The notes beneath the pieces are model-generated. The model was not told the origin of the DNA, did no database searches, and was given only the letters and a program-made list of their open reading frames with translations. Below, piece after piece: positions 10,629 to 22,847 of a stretch of 64,000 bases of DNA (its first letter is position 1; each line of letters opens with the position of its first letter). This stretch comes from Karstenula rhodostoma CBS 690.94 (lineage: Eukaryota; Ascomycota; Dothideomycetes; Pleosporales; Didymosphaeriaceae), in NCBI GenBank assembly GCA_010093485.1, contig MU001509.1:552256-616255 (forward strand), read 5' to 3'. The translations under genes were made by a program, and so were the position numbers.

Positions 10629-12496
10629 ATGTCACGGCGGCCCAATCCCGCCGCCGATCGCGCGGAGCAGAACCGCCAGACGCTCAAGAGCTTGGTCAAG
10701 ATCGAGGCGAACAAGAGCTGTGCAGACTGCAAGAGAAATAAGCGTGCGTAGATGGTGCATAACTAGGAGGTTCAATCCGCTTATACAAAGGACAGACCCT
10801 CGATGGGCCAGCTGGAACCTAGGCATCTTCGTGTGCATTCGGTACTCCTCTTGCCGTCGCCCTCTATTTGCGCGCGTTGACAGTAGATAGATGCTCCGGT
10901 ATCCACCGCGGCATGGGAACACATATTAGCAAAGTCAAATCGGTGGACCTAGATACATGGACCGACGAACAACTACAGAGCGTGCTGAAGTGGGGTAATG
11001 CGCGCGCGAACAAGTCAGTCTATCTGGGCTGAGACCGAGTTTATATTGACATGGACAGATACTGGGAAGCAAAACTGGCACCTGGGCATGTCCCATCGGA
11101 AACGTACGTTCCACGCCTCCTTACCTCGGCCAATTTTAACAGTGAGGCAGCAAGATGGAGAACTTCATCCGGACGAAGTACGAGTCGAAGCGATGGGTTA
11201 TGGACGGTCCGATGCCAGATCCAGCATCACTGGACGTCGAGGATGATGACATGGTGAGGCTTGTTTGCGTACTGCGCCCAGACGTGCAGCTAACACCACG
11301 GACAGCCCTTGAAGAAGGTTCAGGAAAAGGTTCAAATCGAACGGTCTGCGTCGCAACGACTCGGCGGTCCATCCTCACGCACGCCCCCGCCGCCCCGAGC
11401 CGTAGCCCCACCGCAACCCTCTATCGATCTGTTCGGCGACGAGACACCTGCCCCTCCTCGGGCCAGTACAGGGCCTCCCCAGGCACGAGCTGTTCCCCCA
11501 AAGGCCGAACCCGCTCCCCCGAAACAGACCAAGGCTGGTGACTCTTTGCTGGGACTCGATTTCCTAGGCAGTGCGTCAGCACAACCCGCCCGACCTTCAA
11601 GCACAGGCCCGGCAGCCGCCGCAGCACCCTCGCGACCGGACCTCAAGCAGTCGATCCTGTCCCTGTACGCCGCAAAGCCAGCAGCACCTCCCCAGCCCCA
11701 GCAACACGCTCGTCAAGATTCTTTCGGCGGCCTCGCTTCCCCTTCCCAGCAATCACCCCAGCAGCAACAATCCAGCTACGGTGGGCTCAACGATGCATTC
11801 AGCAGCCTCTCCTTCGGCGCGCCCGCCGCACCAGCCCCCAAGCCCTCCCCCTTCTCCGGCCTAGACAGTTTCACAAGCTCAAGGTCACCACCCTCCACCT
11901 CATCTAACATGTTTGGCGGCGGCGGCAACTTCTTCGATTCCGCACCCAAGTCGCCCCCCATCCGGCAGACCCCCGCGCAAAAGCCTGCCTCCAGCAACTA
12001 CTCCGCTTTCTCCTCTGCTCCCGCGCCCGCGCAGTCAAACTCCGGTTTGAACGACCTCCTCGACCTCTCCATGCCGGCGCCGGCGCCGGTGCCCCAGCCC
12101 CCCGTCCAATCCATGGCCTCCCCGTCCCTACCTTCCTCCGCGTTCAACCTCTCGCAACCCGCCGCGCCGAAGCCTGCGCCCGCACCCGCGCCCGCGGCTG
12201 CGTTCTCCGGCTTCTCCAACATGGACGCGTGGGGTAGCACGGATGCGTGGGCGTCTCCTGCGCCGCCGCAGACGCAGTCGTCGCACCTCACCAGCACGCA
12301 TGCGGCGCCGCAGTCGCAGCCGAAGAGCCCCGGCTGGGGCGCGCCGAACGTGACGCAGGATGATGACTTTGGGGGCTGGAGCAGTGCGGCGCCGGTAGCG
12401 GGGACGTCGTCGACGACGAGTCATCAGGGTGCGGCGCAGAGTAAGCCGGCGGGAGGGTTTGGGGGGGATGATTTGTTTTCGAATGTTTGGGAGTAG
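10629..12496 (+). CDS. AGE2: Age2/SMAP-type ArfGAP
   Basis: Six exons join in frame to 540 residues: 10629-10743, 10796-10841, 10891-11013, 11059-11103, 11151-11253 and 11306-12496. The ArfGAP domain occupies about residues 15-135. It has the zinc module C31-x2-C34 ... C52-x2-C55, WASWNLGIF, and the catalytic Arg in SGIHRGMG (R60), then VKSVDLDTW and KYWEAKLAPGHVP. Such proteins stimulate GTP hydrolysis on Arf in trafficking from the trans-Golgi and endosomes. The remaining 400 residues are disordered and rich in Pro, Ala, Ser and Gln, with short DLFG/LLGLD-like motifs and a final DLFSNVWE, all plausible clathrin-adaptor contacts. The tail is in one exon, while the domain is cut by five introns of about 45-52 bp. 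Confidence 0.9.
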
Positions 12497-13305
12497 CTTG
12501 GGAGTAGCTTGGTGTGGGGTTAGAGATGGGATATGCATATGCTTCAAGGGGGTATGGGGTGGGGAGCGGTTTTGTATAGATTCAGGGGTATAGGTGTAAG
12601 AATCCGTGGGAATGAGAATCGTTTACTGTGTATTGACCAGCTAGGTTCTTTGGTGGATGGTGATGTGCTGACTATATGGTTTGTGTTGTGGGCTTCCCTC
12701 GCTGTTCTCGCTGTGGTGATTTCAGTGCGTCTTTTGCTCGCTGCTGGTGGCGTGGGAGGTGGGTTTTTGGAAGTGGCGGTGGGCTGGGGAGATATGGTGA
12801 AGGAAGTGGTGCAAAGTATGTTGGTGGTTGGGTTTGAGATAAGATAAGATGAGATGAAGATGAGGTGCTTAGCGTGCGGAGGTGTTGAGGCAGTATAACT
12901 TACCGCATCAACAACATATGAGATCGTGATAGTTGTTGCGACAAAATCTTTGTTTCGTGCTACCATGGTACAACCAAATTCACGGTCTAGGTTCGACTAA
13001 GACAAATACCAAGCTACGATACTCCTACGAATAGGTCACGCTCTACATAATGCCCCAGTAGCTGGACCATCTGGGAAGATCTCAGAAGCTAGCATGTACA
13101 AGCTTCTTATGACCTAGGAAGGCAGTTTATTCTTCACAAAGATGTCGGATTAGATTCTCTGTTGAAGATGGAAATACGAGACTGCATGGATGCGATAATA
13201 TTGCTACGGTAATGACTGTTCTATTGGAAGCTTCGCAAGGGAGTATAATCGAAAGAAAAGAAATCGAAAAGACAAACCAAAAGAGTCAGAAAAGTCTATA
13301 TATGG
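12497..13305. other. Convergent 3' intergenic region
   Basis: This lies between the ArfGAP stop and the decayed ankyrin gene. GC content falls after about 12900. A 140-codon minus-strand open frame (12544-12966) is low-complexity Thr/Pro/Ser and I do not accept it as a gene. Confidence 0.5.
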
Positions 13306-14592
13306 CTAACCTTGATCAAGTTTCGCTCGCTCTATCTTCGATTTCGCTATCAGCAGTTCAATATCAGCTTCTGCTATGACTGGTTGTTTTCCCCACTCTT
13401 GCATGTGGATATGACCTTCGCGAAGGATATCGATGAGCGTCTCGCCATTGTTGTCTTTCATGAAAATGTTTGCTCCACGCTCAATTAGCTGTTCGACTAG
13501 CCAGTATTGTTTTCTTGTCGCGGAATGTAACGGCGTCTGCCCCCCAAATCCGACTTGGTTGATATCCGCTCCATGCTCGAGCAGGAGGTCGAGAAGCTTA
13601 GTATCGATCCCTGCCTTTCCCCAGTAAGCCAAGATGTGTATAGGGGCCCACGTATCAAAGTACGTTGCGTCAGCGTCGTGATTTTGCAATTACGCTTGAG
13701 CGACTTCTTTATGCTTCCCAGATTATTTTTTGCATGCTTGATAAATAGCCATAGTCAAACGAGTTCCTCTTCCAGACTCAATGCTGACAGAAATTCTTTT
13801 GTCCTCACGCAATCTGTTTAATAAAGGCATATCTCCATTTATCGCGGCCTAATGTAAGGTACTAGGAGCAGATTCGTCGCGAAATAATGCCATTAGTCCC
13901 ACAGAGAATTCCGAATCAGGTGACGAGATTCTCCGACTCGTGTTGATGTCTGCTCCATTTTTCAGCAGGATGTCCACGACACCTATATGGCCCCCTCTCG
14001 CAGCGATCTGCAACGGGGCCATTGGAAATCTGTCTGGCGAGATAGTTTTGAGGTCTACGTCAGCCCCTTTCTCGATGAGCAGCCGGACTGCTTCTACATG
14101 ACCTTCACGTGCCGCCGCATACAGTGGTGTATACCTCGGTGTATACTTTTGTGGCTGCGTGTAGACGTTAACCTTAGCTCCGTGTTCTTCGATGAAGCTT
14201 CGTATGAGATATATGTTTCCGAGCACTGCAGCATAGTACAGAGGCATCCGTTTCTTCTCGTCCTCGATGCTATCAACATCGTTATGTTCCTTGGTAATCA
14301 ATCTCTCAACGACGTCGATCCATCCGTGACATATTGCGAGCGTGGCGACCCTACCCACAAGTCCCCCTCCGACATCCGTGAAGAAAATACTTACCAAGAC
14401 CAAGCCACCGGCGTAAGAAACAACAACACCCACCAACCCAATAACTCCATCACTAGCACGGCAACAAAAAACCACCCCTTCTCGCGGGGATACTACCACA
14501 TCCGCGCCGCAAACCCGAGGTACATGCACAATAATTCCGGGAGATGGGCGGTGTAGTGGCCAACAGGGTGAATGTGCACAACATAGGGCCAA
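13306..14592 (-). pseudogene. Ankyrin-repeat protein gene with three in-frame stops
   Basis: One continuous frame encodes at least five ankyrin repeats: RMPLYYAAVLGNIYLIRSFIEEHGA, YTPLYAAAREGHVEAVRLLIEKGADVD, MAPLQIAARGGHIGVVDILLKNGADIN, WAPIHILAYWGKAGIDTKLLDLLLEHGADIN (in part) and GGQTPLHSATRKQYWLVEQLIERGANI. Between repeats the same frame is cut by TAG at 13851-13849 and TAA at 13725-13723 and 13692-13690. Repeat character continues through them: after TLH the TAG stands where ankyrin repeats usually have Trp or another residue before AA..GD. No GT-AG pair obviously removes all three. The region upstream of about 14370 is less repeat-like and its true start is unclear. Ankyrin proteins of this kind are scaffolds of unknown specificity, often near HET genes in fungi. 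Confidence 0.75.
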
Positions 14593-15105
14593 GGATGTGA
14601 GGGGTGTGTATGCATCAGTGTGTATGCATCAGGGAGTATCCAGACGACCGTGTATGCGACGGCAGAGAAGGCGGGCGATATCAGCAAAGAAGAGTGGGCG
14701 TAGGGAGGGGCGCTGCGCTTTGTATGCATGACATCGTTTTCGCGTGTTGGGTTACTGGCGATGCGAGCGCGGAGGGGATGGTTGGGGGGTGAGTTGGGGA
14801 CGGGGCGGAGAACGTGGCTTGCGTTTTTTGTACAGACGTTGTTGTTAGACTGTCAGGAGAACGATGGATACGAAGCTCGCTGTCTCCATGGTGAGCAGGC
14901 ACGGTGCATAGTTGCGGGGGTCTCCATGCCTATTGGCGTGTTCAGTGTTAATGCATCTACCCACCACGTGATGAGCAAGTTGTTTCAATAAGCAGAATTG
15001 ATATATTACTCCGATTCGAACTAAAGTTCCCACGAGAACCCGGTCCGCAAGCCGCCCAGAACGCCCGATACCCGCACAACGTGCGACTAACCACTAGGGA
15101 TGGGA
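14593..15105. other. Intergenic, short direct repeat
   Basis: This is upstream of the ankyrin pseudogene. A 14-bp unit (TGTGTATGCATCAG) occurs twice in tandem near 14604-14632. No gene was seen. Confidence 0.45.
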
Positions 15106-16433
15106 CTACTCCCAGTCTTCCTCGTCGCTCTCCTCAGCCACCGCCTTCTTCTTTTCCTGCGGACTGCCCGGTGCACGGCTCGTCGCCCCGCTCACGAGAT
15201 CGTAGCTTGCGTCGCTGTCCGCCACGCTTTTCTCGTCGTTGGATCGTCGCGGTTGCGCGGGCTTCAGCGTGTCTTCTGCGGGGGGTTTGAGGGTTCCCTG
15301 CGAAGCTGCGAGATTTGTGGCAGACTTTGCGGCTTGGGGCGTGGAAGTGGACGTCTTGTCGGCGTCGGATTCGGCGTCGGAGTCTTCGTCCCAGGCTACT
15401 TCTTCCTCGTCGGTGGGTGCGGATGCTGGGGGAATTAGTTTTCGGAAACAAGTGCGGATGCAAAGTGGATGTCACATACCTTTGAGCATCTCCCGTCGGC
15501 GTTGCTCCTCGCTCTCGATGACGTGCCGGAGGAAGTAATATCGCTCCCAAAACGCAGCGTACTCGACCTTCTCGGGCACGAGCGTCTCCATGGCTGTCCG
15601 CAGCTCGGTGTGCTTCTCCAGATCCCGTGCAATTTCATCCGTCTTCTTCTCAACGTCGAAATCCTTCCTCCAGCCCGCCCACTCAGGACTCACGGGGTCC
15701 TTGAGGAACGAGTCCAGCGAGGAGTGGATAACGTGCAGCTGTGCGTCGAAGCGCGTGGCATGCACGACCTTCTTGCCGGAGCTGTCCTTTGACTCGAAGA
15801 GCACCGCGCCCGGATTCCCTGCTGCGTCTTCGGTTGGGGGCGCGATAGTCACGGCATCGCGAAGGAAGGAACGTATGTTTGTGCCGAACTTGAGGAGGGC
15901 TTCGTCGGCGGCGTCTTCGGCTTTCTCGATGTCCTTGAGGCGCTTGGCGGCTTCGGCGCGGAAGCGGCTCAGCATTCCCTCTGCCTCCTTGACAATGTCG
16001 GCGGGGAGCGACTCTGGGCGGTCGGGGTGTGCATCTGGGTCGTGCGCGGGGGCCTTGGACGTGGAGGGTGTGGTTTCAGTGGCGGTGGAGGATGAGGCGT
16101 CGCCGGAATTGACGGAGATGTTGCGCGTGTGTTTTATGAGGGTAGAGATACCCGCTGTTGCTTGCTTGCTGGCGCCGTCGTAGTATTGCTCGCCCTATCC
16201 ATTGTCTTGTGTTAGGGAAGCTCATGGTGGGCCCCACGCAGAGTACGAACCTGTTTCTTCACAGTGCCGAGAAAGCCGCCGAGACGAGCGGCCCACGGGC
16301 TGCTAGATATCGCCTTGTATGCATCTTGCACCTCGCTTTGAAAATTGTTGGATGCAGGCGCGGCCGTGTCCTTGGGCGGGGGTGGGTCTTGCGGGTAGGC
16401 CTCTTCCTGGATGTGATCGTATGCAGCATCCAT
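15106..16433 (-). CDS. BSD-domain protein
   Basis: Three exons, 16433-16251, 16194-15480 and 15425-15106, join in frame to 405 residues. The N-terminus has [17 protein letters not shown] followed by [23 protein letters not shown], the amphipathic start seen in cytoplasmic BSD proteins related to SYAP1/Dos2. The BSD domain is at about residues 215-290 and carries the paired aromatic signature ([17 protein letters not shown] ... [24 protein letters not shown]). The tail is acidic and Ser-rich and ends in SDEEDWE. BSD domains are found in TFIIH p62, synapse-associated proteins and yeast Dos2. The layout here fits the Dos2/SYAP1 group better than TFIIH. The biochemical role in this group is poorly defined. 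Confidence 0.85.
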
Positions 16434-16944
16434 GGCTGCGCCGGACTACTGCGGTCTCTGCAGCTATGAGCAGCGAGGTGTTGTCTTATGCAAACCGTGT
16501 CGCGTGGTGAGGTCCTCGGCACTCCAGTTACCGTTGTTGTGACGCTCGAGGGAGCTAGGGCAACGAGGGTTGACGCACGCGGCCCCTGCATGGATGAGTT
16601 GCGGGGCACCTGCCCGAACCTGTCCATTATCACGTGAAAGCAAATACCCGGCCGCCCCGGTCAGTGACAACTGTTTTTGCGGACTACCCGTGCTACACAT
16701 GTCGGTCCTGGGACCGCCGACGTGCGATCAAAACTCATAACGCCTCTGCATTTACATTGTTTACTATCACATACAACACTTCCCACCTTATGCCAGAGCG
16801 ACCAATAGATAATTCCTCAGTACTCTGCAAAGATACTCCATATATGCTGGTTTTGGAAATCAGTGTCTATCTGTGCTGGAACGCCGCCGATGCATGCCAT
16901 CATTCGTATCATAACAATCGCATACCGCTAATGGAAAGAGGCAT
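16434..16944. promoter_or_regulatory. BSD gene upstream region
   Basis: This lies between the BSD gene start and the Yrb30 stop, both minus-strand. It should hold the BSD promoter and the Yrb30 terminator. No gene seen. Confidence 0.45.
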
Positions 16945-19390
16945 TCATGAAGGTGTGTTGCTGCTACTGGGGGGAGTGTCAGGCGTGGAGCTTCCCCTTC
17001 CAGCAGCCTGCGACGCCCGAGGTGAACTAGCCGTGGGCGGCGCCGTTTGAGGACCCCGAAAGATGGGTTGCTTCAGGGCCCGGTGTTGGCCCGGGCGGTC
17101 GGTGGCTCGTCGTAGAAGTGGACTGGCGGAGGAAGATATCAAGGAGCGGATCTCACGGGACGGCAGTGGAATGTCTGCAGACGAATTTGGGCGATTTCCT
17201 GCGATGGGGGATGAGTTAGGCAACGAGGGCGACACTGGCGTCGTGGACCGAGAGCGCGGGGATGCTCTCCCATACGGGTAACCTTCGTAATCAAATCGGC
17301 CTTCACCAGGGGAAACGGTTGGCGCATCATCGTACCCATCCGCACCGTCGTGGAACTCATGCTCAAGGTAGTCTTCACCACGTCGCTTGATCGGGCTCTC
17401 ATCGTACGGGTCAAACCCCACCCTCATTCGCGCCTCTCGACGGACGCGTCGACGAATTTCCGCGTCCCCGCCGGAGCCTACTGTGCTACTGTCGGAGAGG
17501 AAAAAGTTCAGAAGCTCGTCTGGGACAGCAAGATGTGAAGTTTGCTGGAACTGCTGTAGGGCAGTAAGCCGGACAAGCATTTCAAGGAGGGAAAGCGAAG
17601 TCTTGATGGCAGGAGCGGCTGTGGGTGCTCGATCCTGCTGCGGGATCGGAAGTGAGTTCTTCTGCGGAGACGGTATAAGTCGAGTGTCCGGTGGCGGAGG
17701 CGTCGACGTTGTTGGCATCGAAGGTCGTAGATTTAGTTTGGAAAAGTACGAGGTGAGACCGGGAGAAGCAGATTCAGCATGCTGCGGGGTTGCCGTTGCT
17801 GACGAGGGTGCTCCAATATCTATGTCAGACTCGTCAAAGTCAGAGTCTGAGGACGGCTCCTCTGTGTATACCTCAAATGCCATCCACTCCAAGTCCAAGT
17901 TGGGAGGAAGACGCCATAGGTGGTGTTGGGGCTCTGCGGCAGGCAGATCGCCTGTGGGCAACTCTGTGGTCGATTCACGGCGTAGCTGTTCATCTAGTTC
18001 GGACTGTTCCTCGTCTGGCTCGGACCCACCAACGGTATGTGAGCCATCAGAGTCGTAATCAGGCGGCTCCACGTCGGTTTGCTCCATCATACGCCGAGGG
18101 GGCACAGCGTGGACGTCTCGTTTCAAAAGGAGAATAGGATTGTTCGTCTCCCCATCCGTTCCGATGTTCAGAATCTTTCCCGTGTCAGCGTAGAAGATTT
18201 TGGAAATCTCGTGGACAGGAATGATCTCCCGGATTCCCGCGAGACCAACACCGTGATATGGACCTGGCTGCTCTTCGCCCTCCTCGAACGTGTGCACGCG
18301 GTCATCTTCAAGATCTTCGACGATCAATAGCTGGTATGCGAACTCGTGCACGCGTCCTTCGGAGGGTATATGGCTGTGCTCACGCTCGTCGCCTCGACCA
18401 GCGTCGCCTTCGAAGTGTTCAGGGTATTCGTAGATGCTGTCAAGTGGAACCCGCAACAACACAACGCGAGCTTTGTGCATGACCTCCTTCCAGGTCGTCT
18501 CCCGGATGTTCTCTTCGTTTATGGCCCTGTTCGCATGTCCGGAAAACAACATGTACATGGAAAGGTAGAACGACGGCCCGATCTGCTGTGTTCGAGGCAT
18601 AGTCAGATTGTATTGAGCGTCGCCGTGCGTGAGAAACGTGCTCGCCTGCAACATCCTAGAAGGCGAGACAGTTGCTGGGAGAGTTGATGAGAGATTGACG
18701 CCGGAGGTTGTTATGGCGAGACTGATCAGAGGCACTGCATCTTCAATCCTGTTGAGTAGTTTCTTGATCTCAGCGATGATGAGACGAAGTTCGAGGTCAT
18801 TCTCGGCGCGAGTCTTGCTCCGCGAGCTTCCTTTGCGGGCCAGCTTTTCCTCGCCTACAGCCTTAGCTAGGCGTACGCCCAGGGACTGTATGTCGAATCG
18901 AAGGGACTTGGTCAGAGTCACAGCTGATTCCAATGATGTATTTCCGCGGGCTGCTATGAGTTCGATCATATCAATCGCTGGCGAGATAATCCTGATCTTG
19001 CCTTCGAGCCGTAGCTGCAAGGCGGCCAACTCATCCTTCTCGCGACCTTCGGCGGCCTGTTCCCCCGTGTTAGTTAGATTAGATATGTAGCGTTACAATG
19101 ACGCTGCAAGAGCACTGCGCCATGCAGGAAAAGCTGCAGTAAGACTTTGGGCTTGGGATTTTGGATGCCTGGGCCTACGCACCTTGAGCAAACGTGAGCA
19201 TTGTTGGATGGCGAAGCCACTCGTGATGGTGAAACCCGTTTTTACGGCGTAATTGATCGCCTGGTGAGTGATCTATGTACGAGAAAGAGTCAGCAAAGTC
19301 ATTCATAGAGTCACGACTGCATCAGAAGGCACGCAATACGGTCTGATTGCAGTCTTGATAGAGTCATACCTTTGATAGCAGAACTTCCAT
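16945..19390 (-). CDS. YRB30: Yrb30-like RanGTP-binding protein
   Basis: Three exons, 19390-19370, 19272-19183 and 19056-16945, join in frame to 740 residues. The seven-codon first exon gives MEVLLSK and the next gives ITHQAINYAVKTGFTITSGFAIQQCSRLLK, the hydrophobic N-terminus typical of this fungal family. A conserved block follows at about residues 45-330: IRIISPAIDMIELIAARGNTSLES, LISLAITTSGVNLS, SPSRMLQAS, IGPSFYLSMYMLFSGHA, and later HEISKIFYADTGKILNIG. Yeast Yrb30 binds RanGTP and affects Ran GTP hydrolysis and nuclear export. The C-terminal half is disordered, acidic and Ser/Pro-rich, with a conserved-looking LLEMLVRLTALQQFQQTSHLAVPDELLNFFL segment (in part) near the middle. It is divergent from SUP35, about 470 bp apart. 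Confidence 0.85.
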
Positions 19391-19860
19391 GGTGACTGTG
19401 TGGGGTGTTGGGGCCGCCAATCAGCGCGCGGGCGGTCCGGGTGGTGACAAGTATGCCCAAGAGAAGCACACACACCTTTAACGCCGAAGAAGTTGAAGCG
19501 GGTAGCCTAAGGCAAGGGGACGACCGGAAGAGAGAGTCATTATATCGGCGAGTTTGCTGTCTGGAGGCACGCACCTTTGATCTGGTTTGGGATTCCTTGT
19601 CTGTGTCAGGCAGGCGCGACCTTTGGTGGCTGCCCAGCGTTTGCCCCGCGGCCCACCACGAACCGTCTACTTTTTCCCCTCGCACTTCGCCGCCCTCAAC
19701 GCCAGCTCCGTATAAAGCGCGGTCCGTTCCCTTACCGTTTCTGCATCGTCGGACACACAAAGGTTTAGCTTTTCGCTCTACGTCATCGTACCCGAGGCGA
19801 CGCTCGATTTTCGATAGGCCCCGCGCCCCGCACACGCACACGCACGCTCGCACACACACC
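19391..19860. promoter_or_regulatory. Divergent YRB30 / SUP35 promoter with TATA-like box
   Basis: The shared 470-bp region has a TATAAA at 19711-19716, about 150 bp before the SUP35 ATG and on its strand, then a C-rich run with ACACACGC repeats at about 19832-19860 directly before the ATG. The open frame upstream of the SUP35 ATG is in phase but is untranslated leader by composition. Confidence 0.55.
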
Positions 19861-22090
19861 ATGGCAGACTCGTGGGAGCAAGAGGAGGACAACCTGTCAC
19901 AGCAGGCGCAGAACCTCAACCTCAACAACACCAACAATAACGCGCAAGGGCAGTTCAGGCCTGGCGGCGCAGCATTCACTCCGGGCGCATCGTCCTTTAC
20001 CCCCGGCGCGCAGTCGTTCACGCCTGGGCAGCAATATCAGCAGTACGGCGGAGGGTACCAGCAATACGGGCAATACGGCCAGCAGTACGGCCAGCAGGGA
20101 TACAGCAACTTCCAGCAGTATGGTCAGCAGCAGGGCGTCCCTCAGTACGGTCAATACGGACAGCAGCAGCAGCAATATGGGCAGCAGGGCTACGGCGCCC
20201 AGGGCCAAGGCCAGTATAACTACCAACAGCAACAGAACTTCCAGCCCCAACAACAGCAACAGCGCCAGGCGCCCGTCCAGATCGCGAAAAGAGGCGACAA
20301 CAACTCACCGGCTGCACCGGCTGCTGAGCCCAAGGCCAAGGTTTTGAGCATTGGAGGCGATGCTGCGCCCAAGGCAAAGGTCCTGTCCATCGGCGGTGAT
20401 ACTACTGCTCCCAAGGTGGAAAAAACCGGCGGCACGAAGGTCCTGAGCCTGGGTGGCGCACCCGCTGCTGCACCCACCGCGAAGGACAATGTCGATCCCA
20501 AGGCCCCCGACGCTGGAGCGAAGGTTGCAGCAGCCGTGGCCATCGAGAAGACTGGCGAACCCACTGGCGCTGCCGGCCCCTCCGGAAGGACATCGCCCAC
20601 GCCTTCAACAGGCCGTAGCTCGCCGAGTCGAGCTGAAGGATTGAGCAAGAAGCAGTTAGTCGACCTTGAAAAAGAGCAGGAAGAAGACGTCGATGAGGCA
20701 GTTCTCGCCGAGATGTACGGAAAGGAGCACATCAACGTCATTTTCCTTGGCCACGTTGACGCTGGCAAGTCTACGCTCGGTGGAAGTATCCTTTTCGCGA
20801 CCGGCATGGTCGATGAGCGAACGATGGACAAGTACAAGAGGGAAGCCAAGGACGCCGGTCGCGAGACCTGGTACCTTTCGTGGGCTTTGGATTTGACCAA
20901 AGAAGAGCGATCCAAGGGCAAGACTGTCGAAGTTGGTAGGGGATTCTTCGAGACCGAAAAGCGACGATACTCTATTCTCGATGCGCCGGGCCACAAAACG
21001 TATGTCCCGAGCATGATTGGCGGTGCGGCTCAGGCCGACGTCGGAATTCTAGTCATCTCTGCCCGTAAGGGTGAGTACGAGACGGGTTTCGAGAAGGGCG
21101 GACAGACTCGCGAGCACGCTATGTTGGCTAAGACCCAGGGTGTGAACAAGCTTGTGGTGGCTGTCAACAAGATGGACGACCCGACTGTGGAGTGGTCCGA
21201 GGAGCGGTACAAGGAGTGCACAACAAAACTTACGGTATTCTTGAAGGGTGTCGGCTACAACCCAAAGACTGACATCGCATTCATGCCCATTAGCGCACAA
21301 ACGACGGTTGGTATCAAAGACAGGGTCCCTAAGGAGCTTGCACCATGGCACAACGGCCCTTCGCTGCTCGAGTACCTCGACAACATGAAAGCCCTCGAGA
21401 GGAAGCTCAACGCACCCTTCATGATGCCTATTTCTGCCAAGTATCGAGATCTTGGTACCATGATTGAGGGCAAGATTGAGTCCGGTGTCATCAAGAAGGA
21501 AAACAAGTACCTCATGATGCCTAACCGAGACACCATCTCGATCTCTGCCCTTTACGGCGAGCAAGAAGACGAAATTCCCGGAGCCGCATGCGGTGACCAG
21601 GTCCGTATTCGTCTTCGTGGCGTGGAAGAAGAAGACATCCTTCCCGGGTTCGTCCTCTGTTCACCCAAGCGGCCCGTTCACTGCGTGTCATCCTTCGAGG
21701 CTCAAATTGTCCTCCTGGACCTCAAGAGTATCCTTACAGCGGGTTACAACTGCGTATTGCACGTGCACGCCGCCCAAGAAGAGGTCACGTTCGAGGCTCT
21801 GCTCCACAAGCTTGAGAAGGGCACCGGCAGGAAGAGCAAGAAGGCACCCGGATTCGCCACGAAGGGCATGTCGATCATTGCGCGACTCAAGGTCACCGGT
21901 ACTGCGGGCGCTCTTTGCGTCGAGCGTTTCGAGGATTACCCCCAGCTTGGCCGCTTCACGCTTCGGTAAGCCATCCCATGTCTTCATCGTTTTAGGATAT
22001 AGACTAACATTTTCCAGTGACCAAGGACAGACGATTGCCATTGGTAAGATTACCAGGTTGATCACGGATGACGCCGCCGCTGCTGCTTAA
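19861..22090 (+). CDS. SUP35: Translation termination factor eRF3 (Sup35), prion-like N-terminus
   Basis: Two exons, 19861-21965 and 22018-22090, give 725 residues. The intron has a GACTAAC branch. Residues 1-140 are Gln/Tyr/Gly/Asn-rich with QQYGQ-type repeats preceded by three FTPGA-type repeats, the layout of the yeast Sup35 prion domain. A charged middle part has repeated KVLSIGGD motifs (three copies). The GTPase domain starts near residue 290, with GHVDAGKST (297-305), the switch/DAPGH motif and NKMD. EF1A-like domains 2 and 3 follow to the end (GKITRLITDD). eRF3 works with eRF1 to release peptides at stop codons in the cytosol. All GTPase motifs are intact. The second exon is only 73 bases and carries the last 23 residues. 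Confidence 0.97.
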
Positions 22091-22847
22091 GCGGGTCGAA
22101 GAGCTGGCCGTTGAGCCAAGACGAATCACAAGCACGTCGCCACAGCTTAGGCTGCGACTGCTTTCGCGACTCTCGGGGAGGAGCAAGCCGCGCGGAGAGG
22201 TTAGGGAGAGCGGCGCGCAGGCCGGGTCGGTGCTGTCGCATGGGTAGGTTTAGCATATAGACACCAAAAGAATCTGAATTAGTTCTCTGCTCCATCCGTA
22301 ACCTTTTGAGTGCTTCCAGCTTTTGTAGATTTTGAACGGTGCAAGACACGAGTAATGCACAGAGGGTTTTCACCGACTGCGACAGATGGAGTGTCACTTT
22401 AACCAAACGGGGTAAGCCTACCGCTGCGAGAAGGCAACAAAGACAAGCCTTTTAGTGCCGCAATCAACGGATAACCTTGTTTGACTTTCCTGTCTGGGAA
22501 AGATGAGGTGGTCTGGCATCTCGGATGGATGGTTGTGTAGAAAGGTCTGTAGTTTTTGGTACTCATATTTCGAGTGCATTACAATGACGTAATGGCAGCA
22601 AGAACAGCTTTTCCAGTGTAATACCTTATACGCCATCTCTGGGGAAATCTTCTTGGACAAAAACTCCATATTCAACCTTGGATTGAAGTTTAGTGGATAT
22701 CCTTAAGTTTGGCAGGCGGCCCACGCCACGGCCCCGTGAACACGCGCGGGACCCACCGCCACCAAAGTTTCCCCACGCTCCTCCACACCTCACCTCACCT
22801 CTACACCACACACCATCCTTCGCGCCCTTGCGCGCCCACCGCCCACC
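22091..22847. other. SUP35 3' region and CCDC130-like promoter
   Basis: The last 150 bp are C/A-rich leader. No gene was seen; an 85-codon minus-strand frame at 22418-22675 has no family features. Confidence 0.5.

Noticed and set aside
12544..12966. 140-codon minus-strand open frame
   Set aside because: Low-complexity Thr/Pro/Ser composition, no domain, and position in the 3' region of the ArfGAP gene.
15000..15045. tRNA-like box B (GTTCGAATC on the minus strand)
   Set aside because: The flanking bases do not form a T-arm stem and there is no box A at the right distance.
19405..19860. In-phase upstream extension of SUP35
   Set aside because: The extension lacks eRF3 features, overlaps the shared promoter and a TATA-like box. 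MADSWEQEE at 19861 is the expected start.
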